14,108 nt of DNA, from contig JBELGO010000041.1 in assembly GCA_042091915.1 (NCBI GenBank), positions 1 to 14,108 of the forward strand, in the 5' to 3' direction. The DNA comes from LSUCC0057 sp042091915 (GTDB taxonomy: Bacteria > Pseudomonadota > Gammaproteobacteria > Pseudomonadales > Porticoccaceae). Shown here one piece after another: positions 7,742 to 13,576 of the stretch. The translations under genes and the position numbers were made by a program. Numbering within the stretch: the first letter of the stretch is position 1; the number at the start of each line of letters is the position of its first letter. The notes under the pieces were generated by a model that had not been told where the DNA came from, made no database searches, and saw nothing but the letters and a program-made list of their open reading frames with translations.

Positions 7742-8745
7742 TGCGGCGCCTCCGGCAGTAATAATATTTTGCCAATATGCTGGCTAGACTCCATCAAGCT
7801 GTGCGCTTTGCCGGCCTCTGCCAGTGCAAAACGGGCCGCTACAACCGGTTTAAACTGGCCGCGCTCAACCATCGGCCAAACACTCTCCCTCACCCCTGCG
7901 GCTACACGCGCTTTGTCAGCTAGGGGTTGCGAGCGCAGTGTCGAGCCGGTTAAGACTAACTGTTTAAGCATCACCGGCATCATATCAATATTGACTTTAG
8001 AGCCCTGTAAAAAGGCGATACTCACCAGGCGCGCTTTGGGGGCGGCAGCGGCAATATTGCGCGCAACGTAGTCGCCGCCAACCATATCTAAAATGACATT
8101 AACGCCACTGCCGGTAAGTTCTTTAACCGCTGCAACAAAATCTTCTTCGCGGTAGTTAACTGCGCGGGTGGCACCCAGCGCCAAGCACGCTTGGCACTTC
8201 TCTTCGCTGCCTGCGGTGGCAATTACGTTAACGCCAGCGGCCGCAGCCATCTGTATAGCCGTGGTGCCAATGCCAGATGAACCGCCGTGCACCAGCAACC
8301 ATTCGCCAGCTTGTAGCGCCGCGCGCTCAAACAGGTTGTGGTAGACGGTAAAGCACGTTTCCGGCAGGGCGGCGGCGTCTTCAAGCGGCAGGCCATCCGG
8401 CAGCGGCAGCACGCATTCACTGTCGGCAATGGCCAGCTCGGCATAACCGCCACCCGGCAGCAGTGCACACACAGCATCGCCAACGCCAAAGTGGGTAACA
8501 GCGCTACCCACAGCAGCTACGTAGCCACTCGCCTCTAGCCCCAATGTTTCTGGTGCGCCCGGCGGTGGTGGGTAGAGCCCCATGCGCTGGAATAAATCGG
8601 GCCGGTTAACGCCCGCTGCCACAACCTTGATCAGCAGTTGGTTATCTGCAAGGGCCCGTAGTGCTGCACTGCCCAGTTCTAGCTGGTCTGGGCTGCAGCC
8701 AGGTTGGGCAATAACCGCCTGAGTAGAAGAGTAGGTGTCATTCAT
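7738..8745 (-). CDS. NAD(P)H quinone oxidoreductase, PIG3/zeta-crystallin type (MDR family)
   Basis: This is a 335-residue medium-chain dehydrogenase/reductase without the structural or catalytic zinc cysteines. Seen: VVAAGVNRPDLFQRMGLYPPPPG (N-terminal substrate part, about 41-63), GLEASGYV, and the cofactor site VHGGSSGIGTTAIQMA (about 152-167). NVIATAGSEEK fits NADPH binding. The PIG3-like group reduces ortho-quinones and similar acceptors with NADPH. The physiological substrate is unknown. It is the first gene of a tight minus-strand cluster with yciH (4-nt overlap) and the GFA gene. Start ATG 8745 is the only one that keeps the N-terminal strand. The Shine-Dalgarno is weak. It is divergent from the K+ channel gene across 132 bp. 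Confidence 0.9.
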   Translation of the reverse strand: MNDTYSSTQAVIAQPGCSPDQLELGSAALRALADNQLLIKVVAAGVNRPDLFQRMGLYPPPPGAPETLGLEASGYVAAVGSAVTHFGVGDAVCALLPGGGYAELAIADSECVLPLPDGLPLEDAAALPETCFTVYHNLFERAALQAGEWLLVHGGSSGIGTTAIQMAAAAGVNVIATAGSEEKCQACLALGATRAVNYREEDFVAAVKELTGSGVNVILDMVGGDYVARNIAAAAPKARLVSIAFLQGSKVNIDMMPVMLKQLVLTGSTLRSQPLADKARVAAGVRESVWPMVERGQFKPVVAARFALAEAGKAHSLMESSQHIGKILLLPEAPQ

Positions 8746-8877
8746 AACAGTTTGTCGTTGGGTTTGTGGTGGCTAGTTTAACCCTATGTCACCCAGCCGC
8801 CAATTGCGCACTGCCCGTGCAAGGCAGTAGTATGAATAACTAGAGTATTTAAAACTGTGACTTGTTTAAGGCCAACA

Positions 8878-9717
8878 ATGCCCCTCTCCCTTCGCGAAAA
8901 GATCTACCACGTTATATTTGGCACCGACAGCAAAGCCGGGCGCCGTTTCGACCTGCTGTTAATTTACGCCATTTTGCTCAGTGTAGCGGCAGTAATGCTC
9001 GACTCGGTAGCCGCTGTAAACCAGCGCTTTGGCCGTGAGCTGCTGTTTGCAGAGTGGCTTTTTACCGCCATTTTTACCCTCGAGTATGCCGCGCGTATCT
9101 ATTCATCGCCCAAGCCTTGGCGCTATGTGTTTAGCTTCTACGGTGTGGTCGATTTTCTCTCTATTCTGCCCACCTATCTGTCGCTGCTGTTCCCCGAGGC
9201 CACGTACTGGATGGTGGTGCGCTTGTTGCGCGTGCTGCGTATCTTCAGGGTGCTCAAGCTAGCGCGCTACTCTGCCGAGGCCAGCTTGCTGATGCGCTCG
9301 CTAGTGCAGGCGCGGCACAAAATTTTTGTATTCTTTGGCGTGGTGCTGGTGCTCAGTGTCATTTTTGGCAGCGTGATGTTTCTGGTCGAGGGGGCAGAAA
9401 ACGGGTTTACCAGTATTCCGCGCAGTATCTACTGGACCATTGTGACAATTACTACCGTCGGTTACGGCGACATCACCCCGCAGACGGTCATCGGCCAATT
9501 TATCGCCACCTTGGCGATGCTCACCGGATACTCGATTATTGCTATACCCACCGGCATTCTCTCTGCCGAGATCTCCAAAGAGATGGGCAAGGCGCGCGCC
9601 TTGGTGCGCTGTAATATCTGCGAGCGCGGTGGCCACCACGACGAGGCCGAGTACTGCTACCACTGCGGCATAGAGCTACCTGAATGGAGCCAGCGACAGC
9701 GCGATGGCGACAGCTGA
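8878..9717 (+). CDS. Voltage-gated K+ channel-like protein with C-terminal zinc-ribbon-like tail
   Basis: This is a 279-residue six-helix inner-membrane channel. Several hydrophobic segments come first, then an S4-type voltage sensor with a positive residue every third place (Arg115, 118, 121, 124, Lys127, Arg130). A pore loop with the K+ selectivity filter TVGYGD (193-198) and a last hydrophobic helix with AIPTGI follow. After it comes a cytoplasmic tail with CNIC (Cys245, Cys248) and CYHCG (Cys260, Cys263), spaced like a small zinc ribbon. An in-frame GTG at 8857 would add seven residues, but ATG 8878 is preferred because AAGG lies about six nt upstream. Its last 14 nt overlap the cardiolipin synthase gene, which suggests coupled translation. 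K+ selectivity is inferred from the filter. Confidence 0.9.
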   Translation: MPLSLREKIYHVIFGTDSKAGRRFDLLLIYAILLSVAAVMLDSVAAVNQRFGRELLFAEWLFTAIFTLEYAARIYSSPKPWRYVFSFYGVVDFLSILPTYLSLLFPEATYWMVVRLLRVLRIFRVLKLARYSAEASLLMRSLVQARHKIFVFFGVVLVLSVIFGSVMFLVEGAENGFTSIPRSIYWTIVTITTVGYGDITPQTVIGQFIATLAMLTGYSIIAIPTGILSAEISKEMGKARALVRCNICERGGHHDEAEYCYHCGIELPEWSQRQRDGDS

Positions 9718-11224
9718 CTCAACCCTACAGTGGCTGGGCGGCAGCTGGGCTACACTCGCCGAGTTAGCCAGTAGCCCCACCACCGCGGTGGTGGCCTACC
9801 TACTGCTGCAGGCCTTGGCAGTGGCCTTAATTATTGATGCGGTGGCACGCGCCCGCACCACGCAAGGGGCTATCGCCTGGGCGGTGGCTCTGCTGGCTAT
9901 GCCACTGCTCTCGGTGCCACTCTATTTGCTGTTTGGCCAGCGGCGTTTCTACGGTTACGTGGCGGCACGGCGCCGCGGTAATTTACAAATACAATCTACC
10001 GCTCGCCAAGCTATCGCCCAGCTTAGCCGCGAGTACCGGGTAGCTGCGCCAACCGGCTCAAAGCCAGTGGGCAGCAGTGCTATTGAAAGCTGGCAGACCC
10101 TCGAGCAGCTGGCCAGTATCCCGGCCACCCTCGCCAACCAAGTACAGCTGCTGATCGATGGCGAAGCCACTTTTGATGCGATTATTGCCGCTATTGAAGA
10201 AGCCCAAAACTACCTCTTGGTACAGTTTTACATCATCCGCAACGACAGCGTAGGGCGCCGCTTACAGCGCGCGCTAGTGGCTGCCGCGCAGCGTGGTGTG
10301 CCTGTACACCTGCTCTACGATGGCATTGGCAGCTGGGGATTAAGCCGCCGGTATATCAATGTATTGCGCCAAGCGGGGGTGAAGGCACTGCCATTTACCA
10401 CCAGCCGTTTTAACTGGCGCGGCCGTTTTCAGGTTAATTTTCGCAACCACCGCAAAATTGTCGTGGCCGACGGCCACACCGCACTAGTGGGTGGGCTCAA
10501 CATCGGCAAAGAATACGCAGGCCACCACCGCCGTTTAAGCCCGTGGCGAGATACCCACGTTCAATTAGCTGGCCCCGCGGTATTGGGTGTGCAGCTCTCC
10601 TTTATAGAAGACTGGTACTGGATAACCGGCCAACTGCTGCCTCTGCACTGGCAGGGCACCCCCTCCACAGAGGCGGGGGCAGAGGTGCTGGCGATACCCA
10701 CCGGCCCAGCGGATGAGCTGGAGAGCTGCCAGTTAATGTTTCTCACTGCGATTAACAGCGCACGCAGCGAGCTAATTATTGCCACGCCGTACTTTGTCCC
10801 CGATGAGCCAGTAATCAAAGCGCTGCGTTTGGCGGCACTGCGCGGTGTGCAGGTTAAAATTATTGTACCCAAAGTGACCGATAGCCACTGGGTGCAGCTC
10901 TCCAGTATCGCCCATATGGAAGAGTGCGCTATTAAAGGGATCGGCTTTTACCAGTACAGCAGCGGCTTTATGCACCAAAAGGTGTTGCTGGCAGACAAGC
11001 AGCGGGTGTTGGTAGGCACGGCAAATGTTGATAACCGCTCTTTTAGGCTAAACTTTGAGCTGACACTGGCCGTGCATGACGCATTGTTCTCACACCAAGT
11101 AGAGGTCATGCTGCAGCGCGATATCGCCAACAGTGAGCGCTTTGACCCTGTCGCATACGGCAGTGCTCACCCACTGCGCCGAGCGCTGGGTAGGCTTTCG
11201 CGCTTATTGGCACCGCTTCAATAG
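9704..11224 (+). CDS. cls: Cardiolipin synthase (ClsA type, phospholipase D superfamily)
   Basis: This is a 506-residue membrane enzyme that makes cardiolipin by phosphatidyl transfer, usually between two phosphatidylglycerols. Two hydrophobic segments occupy about residues 25-75 (LLLQALAVALIID and AWAVALLAMPLLSVPLYLLFG). The two catalytic HKD motifs are NHRKIVVADG (His249, Lys251, Asp256) and MHQKVLLADK (His424, Lys426, Asp431), followed by GGLNIG and GTANVDNRSF respectively. The length agrees with ClsA-type enzymes (about 480-510). The ATG at 9704 lies inside the end of the channel gene (14-nt overlap), so both are probably on one mRNA. rfaH begins 32 nt after its stop. Confidence 0.93.
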   Translation: MATADSTLQWLGGSWATLAELASSPTTAVVAYLLLQALAVALIIDAVARARTTQGAIAWAVALLAMPLLSVPLYLLFGQRRFYGYVAARRRGNLQIQSTARQAIAQLSREYRVAAPTGSKPVGSSAIESWQTLEQLASIPATLANQVQLLIDGEATFDAIIAAIEEAQNYLLVQFYIIRNDSVGRRLQRALVAAAQRGVPVHLLYDGIGSWGLSRRYINVLRQAGVKALPFTTSRFNWRGRFQVNFRNHRKIVVADGHTALVGGLNIGKEYAGHHRRLSPWRDTHVQLAGPAVLGVQLSFIEDWYWITGQLLPLHWQGTPSTEAGAEVLAIPTGPADELESCQLMFLTAINSARSELIIATPYFVPDEPVIKALRLAALRGVQVKIIVPKVTDSHWVQLSSIAHMEECAIKGIGFYQYSSGFMHQKVLLADKQRVLVGTANVDNRSFRLNFELTLAVHDALFSHQVEVMLQRDIANSERFDPVAYGSAHPLRRALGRLSRLLAPLQ

Positions 11225-11256
11225 TGGCAATTTCAAACTCCAACAAGAGAGTGTTT

Positions 11257-11775
11257 ATGGACAAACTATCTCCTAGTGACGGCGCAACGGTCAGCGTGTG
11301 GTTGGCGGTGCGCACCAAGCCGCGCGCTGAACAGCAAGCCCAGCAGCACCTGCAAGAGCAGGGGTTCACCGTTTTTAGCCCCACCATTACCGAACGCAAG
11401 CGGCGCAATAACCGCTGGCAGCAGGTAACCGGCGCGCTGTTTCCCGGTTACCTGTTCATACAGGTCGAGTTTGGCCAGCAAGATACCTCCGTGGTGCGCT
11501 CAACCCCCGGTGTGCTCAACTTAGTCCGCTTTGGCCAGCAGTTGGTACCGGTGCCAACACCAGTGATTGAGTTGCTCCAGCACATTGAACAAAGCGGTGG
11601 GCCAGATACCGCAGCCAAGTACCAGCCGGGCGATAGGGTAGAGATTACCGATGGCCCCTTTGCCGGTATCAGCGGTGTTTACCAACAAGCTAAAGGCGAG
11701 CAGCGCGCCATTATGTTGATAGAGATGCTCGGCAAAGCACAGCCGGTGGCGGTATCGGTAGAGCATTTGGCTTAA
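11257..11775 (+). CDS. rfaH: RfaH-like NusG paralogue, transcription antiterminator
   Basis: This is a 172-residue specialised NusG paralogue. The N-terminal NGN domain starts WLAVRTKPRAEQQAQQHL (about 16-33) and ends GALFPGYLFIQV. A linker leads to a C-terminal KOW domain beginning YQPGDRVEITDGPFAGISGV. Known RfaH proteins bind RNA polymerase paused at ops sites, suppress pausing and Rho termination in long envelope or polysaccharide operons, and recruit ribosomes. ATG 11257 is chosen over an in-frame GTG at 11224, which overlaps the cls stop, because AAGAGAG lies shortly upstream and the extra residues are not part of the fold. The next genes form an ops-like/EPS regulator/galU unit, the kind of target RfaH controls, so I infer cis-located control. 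A housekeeping NusG is unlikely because secE/rplK are not adjacent. Confidence 0.88.
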   Translation: MDKLSPSDGATVSVWLAVRTKPRAEQQAQQHLQEQGFTVFSPTITERKRRNNRWQQVTGALFPGYLFIQVEFGQQDTSVVRSTPGVLNLVRFGQQLVPVPTPVIELLQHIEQSGGPDTAAKYQPGDRVEITDGPFAGISGVYQQAKGEQRAIMLIEMLGKAQPVAVSVEHLA

Positions 11776-12030
11776 AGGCCTCTCTTCGGTAACCCCTCAA
11801 TAGCCCTGTGAGTCTGCAGTTTGATACCTATCTTCCAAACTTCCTTTATAAGCCGGATACCTAATTCCTCCGTACTACTGCGCGATTTCGTCCACCCTGT
11901 TAGACTGTTCATCTTGTGAACGATATTGTCTATTTCACCAATAGCCTCGCTTATACGTCTCACGCTCAAAAAAGGCCTGCAGCAATGCACGCCTTGCGGT
12001 AGCCTGCCCAAAGGAAACGCCTGCCCCCTA
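11776..12030 (+). promoter_or_regulatory. Leader region between rfaH and the EPS regulator, with weak promoter candidates
   Basis: This 255-bp stretch has lower GC than the neighbouring genes and should hold the promoter and 5' leader of the regulator-galU unit. Candidate elements are TTGATA (11821-11826), with TTTATA 18 nt on or TATAAG (11847-11852) 20 nt on; neither spacing is ideal. GTTCA/TGAAC (11907-11911 and 11917-11921) form a short inverted repeat that could bind a regulator. Near its end is the ops-like element. No clear terminator follows rfaH, so read-through from cls-rfaH is also possible. Nothing else is certain here; a 46-codon antisense ORF is discussed under findings. Confidence 0.4.
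11995..12007 (+). promoter_or_regulatory. ops-like RfaH recruitment element
   Basis: TGCGGTAGCCTGC agrees with the E. coli ops element GGCGGTAGCGTG at 10 of 12 positions, including the central GCGGTAGC. It is in the sense orientation, in the leader directly downstream of rfaH and 24 nt before the EPS-associated regulator start codon. This is where a JUMPstart/ops site would be expected. The match is by eye against a consensus recalled from the literature. Function is inferred. Confidence 0.6.
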
Positions 12031-12360
12031 ATGGCCCAGACAGATAACCTAGAAAAAGAGTACCAACTGCTCAAACTGATAGAGCAGCAGCCACAACTCA
12101 CCCAGCGTGAGTTGGCCGCGCAGTTGGGCGTCTCGTTGGGTAAAACCCACTATGTGTTAACCGCACTCATCGACAGAGGCTTGGTCAAGGCGGGTAACTT
12201 CGCCCGCTCAGATAACAAGCGCGGCTACGCCTATGTGCTGACACCTGCCGGCTTGGCAGAAAAAATTGCCATTACACAGTCATTTTTAAAACGCAAAATG
12301 ACCGAGTACGAACAGATTAAAGCCGATATAGAACGGCTCAATAAAGAGTTAGGTAGTTAG
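12031..12360 (+). CDS. MarR-family EPS-associated transcriptional regulator
   Basis: This is a 109-residue winged-helix protein. The helix-turn-helix reads LTQRELAAQLGVSLGKTHYV (about 23-42), followed by LTALIDRGLVKAGNFA and the wing YAYVLTPAGLAEK. The C-terminus is a predicted coiled helix, FLKRKMTEYEQIKADIERLNKEL. This fits the EPS-associated MarR family found at the head of exopolysaccharide clusters; those regulators are otherwise poorly studied. Upstream in-frame TTG starts (to 11926) would add residues with no domain likeness. ATG 12031 is therefore chosen, though it has no well-placed Shine-Dalgarno: AAGGA is about 15 nt away and CCCCC is adjacent. galU begins two bases after its stop, so the two are co-transcribed. 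Confidence 0.85.
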   Translation: MAQTDNLEKEYQLLKLIEQQPQLTQRELAAQLGVSLGKTHYVLTALIDRGLVKAGNFARSDNKRGYAYVLTPAGLAEKIAITQSFLKRKMTEYEQIKADIERLNKELGS

Positions 12361-12362
12361 TT

Positions 12363-13268
12363 ATGGAAAAACCCCACTCCCATCAACCTATCCGCAAGGC
12401 CATTATCCCCGTAGCAGGGCTGGGTACACGCATGCTGCCAGCCACTAAAGCGATCCCTAAAGAGCTGTTGCCTGTTTACGACCGCCCAGTAATCCAGTGG
12501 GTGGTAGAAGAGGCGATAGCCGCCGGTATAGAAGAGATTATCTTTGTTACCCGCAGTGGCAAAGAGGCGATAGAGAACCATTTTGACGCCCACTACGAGC
12601 TAGAACACCGCCTAGAGCGCAAAGGCAAAGAGACCATACTTAAAACGGTAAAAGATATTATCCCGCCGCATATCAATATTGTCTCCATCCGCCAGGCAGA
12701 CGCCCTCGGCTTGGGCCACGCAGTACTCTGCGCCAAACAACAAATTGCAGGCGAGCCTTTTGCCGTGCTGCTGCCCGATGTTTTAGTGCTAGATGCCGCC
12801 AACCAAAGCCACGGGCACAGTTTCGCCACCATGATGACAGCCTGGCAACACACCGGCCACGGCCAGGTGATGGTAGAGCAAGTTGCGCAGCAGGATGTCG
12901 AGCAGTACGGTATTGCCGATGTCAACGGTAACCAGCTAGCGCCTTTTGCCAGCAGCCCAGTAAAACAGTTAGTGGAAAAGCCCAGCCCCGAAGAGGCGCC
13001 CTCCAACCTTGCGGTGCTCGGCCGCTACCTGCTGCCAGCAGAGGTGATGGAGCTGCTGCAAACAACCACAGCCGGTGCAGGCGGCGAAATACAGCTTACC
13101 GACGCACTCGACGCACTGCTCCAAAACCAGCCGCTGGGCGCATTTTTAACCAACGCAGAAACGTATGATTGCGGCAGTAAACGCGGTTATTTAGGGGCTA
13201 ACGTGGCCGTAGGGCTGCGCGATGACAACACCAAAACCTACTTACAGCGGTTCTCAAGCGAGCTTTAA
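12363..13268 (+). CDS. galU: UTP-glucose-1-phosphate uridylyltransferase
   Basis: This is a 301-residue cytoplasmic nucleotidyltransferase making UDP-glucose from UTP and glucose-1-phosphate, the precursor for exopolysaccharide, LPS core and other glucosylation. The N-terminal nucleotide site is KAIIPVAGLGTRMLPATKAI (12-31) with PKELLPVYDRP after it. LLPDVLV carries the metal-binding Asp139. Further family marks are VEKP (about residue 204) and YDCGSKRGYL near the end. The length is normal for bacterial GalU. The start ATG 12363 is two nt after the regulator stop, with AGG just upstream inside that gene. Placement after rfaH and an EPS regulator suggests it serves envelope polysaccharide synthesis, but no glycosyltransferase genes are within the window. 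Confidence 0.95.
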   Translation: MEKPHSHQPIRKAIIPVAGLGTRMLPATKAIPKELLPVYDRPVIQWVVEEAIAAGIEEIIFVTRSGKEAIENHFDAHYELEHRLERKGKETILKTVKDIIPPHINIVSIRQADALGLGHAVLCAKQQIAGEPFAVLLPDVLVLDAANQSHGHSFATMMTAWQHTGHGQVMVEQVAQQDVEQYGIADVNGNQLAPFASSPVKQLVEKPSPEEAPSNLAVLGRYLLPAEVMELLQTTTAGAGGEIQLTDALDALLQNQPLGAFLTNAETYDCGSKRGYLGANVAVGLRDDNTKTYLQRFSSEL

Positions 13269-13306
13269 CAGCGTTACTAGTGCGCCAATCCACATAAAAA
13301 AACCAG

Positions 13307-13369
13307 CAAGTTACACTTTTATGCGCATAAAAGTGTAACTTGGGCGCATTTTTATGCGCTTAAAAGTGT
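13307..13369. repeat. 36-bp perfect palindrome plus nested second hairpin; probable bidirectional terminator
   Basis: Bases 13307-13342 are a perfect 36-bp palindrome (arms CAAGTTACACTTTTATGC and its complement, no loop bases). It is followed by GCGCAT-TTTT-ATGCGC (13344-13359), a second perfect hairpin. The right arm GCGCATAAAAGTGT (13323-13336) recurs with one mismatch as GCGCTTAAAAGTGT (13356-13369), so the left arm has two possible partners. On the minus strand the large hairpin is followed after four bases by seven T (complement of 13296-13302), a fair intrinsic terminator. On the plus strand, TTTTT at 13349-13353 lies six bases after the hairpin and could end galU transcription. Confidence 0.7.
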
Positions 13370-13434
13370 TGTTTAGCACACAGCACGCTAAAAACAACAA
13401 AGAGCAAAGCGAACAAAACCTTCTCGAGATCCAT
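13360..13434 (-). CDS. Possible 24-residue hydrophobic small protein
   Basis: ATG at 13434 to TAA at 13360 encodes 24 residues starting MDLEKVLFALLFVVFSVL and ending in CAKQHF: an acidic/basic start, about 13 hydrophobic residues in a row, and a polar end, like a single-pass membrane peptide. A TTGACA (complement of 13467-13472) lies 17 nt from a weak -10 GCTAAA (complement of 13444-13449), which would put the transcript start only a few bases before the ATG. The ORF ends at the palindromic terminator that works best on this strand. The Shine-Dalgarno is poor (GGA about six nt away). Not recognised as any known small protein; it could be chance or a small RNA. Confidence 0.25.
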   Translation of the reverse strand: MDLEKVLFALLFVVFSVLCAKQHF

Positions 13435-13528
13435 GGTGGTCCGTTTAGCTGAGCTGTGCAAAGGGCTGTCAAGATAGTGCGGACATTAACTTATTGCACG
13501 TAGAAATTGATTTTCGATACCTTTTTTT

Positions 13529-13563
13529 TATGCAATACTGGAGTTGTAATCCTTTTTTGCATA
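13529..13563. promoter_or_regulatory. Inverted repeat upstream of ATPase gene, candidate operator
   Basis: TATGCAA (13529-13535) and TTGCATA (13557-13563) form a perfect 7+7 inverted repeat, 21 bp apart, ending 13 bases before the ATPase start codon. The two half-sites are each preceded or followed by runs of T. CATAAT (13560-13565) could be a -10, though no good -35 is seen at 16-18 nt. Centre-to-centre spacing of the half-sites (28 bp) exceeds two helical turns, so paired dimers or RNA pairing around the start region are both possible. Confidence 0.3.
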
Positions 13564-13576
13564 ATTGAGGCTCCCT

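Larger units (their letters stand above)
13269..13576. other. Intergenic stretch with palindromes, a possible tiny ORF and ATPase promoter region
   Basis: These 308 bases contain no normal-sized gene. From left to right they hold an A7 run (13296-13302), the 36-bp palindrome and second hairpin (13307-13369), a possible 24-codon ORF on the minus strand (13360-13434) with a TTGACA upstream of it (complement of 13467-13472), and a T-rich, AT-rich segment with an inverted repeat before the ATPase gene. GC drops towards the right end. Confidence 0.6.

Noticed and set aside
9301..9663. 120-codon minus-strand frame within the K+ channel gene
   Set aside because: Antisense to a gene with selectivity filter and voltage sensor; no Shine-Dalgarno or family likeness.
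11224..11256. Earlier GTG start for rfaH at 11224
   Set aside because: The added residues lie before the NGN fold, and the ATG at 11257 has a better ribosome site.
12593..13006. 137-codon minus-strand frame within galU
   Set aside because: Antisense to strongly supported galU; the product is Ser/Thr/Cys/Trp-rich and typical of an antisense shadow.
13307..13342. Integron attC site or phage attachment site
   Set aside because: The arms contain GTTACAC and GTGTAAC, which do not satisfy the attC core GTTRRRY, and no integrase gene or cassette order is present.
13307..13369. CRISPR repeats
   Set aside because: Only two imperfect 14-bp copies and no regular spacers; explained by nested hairpins.
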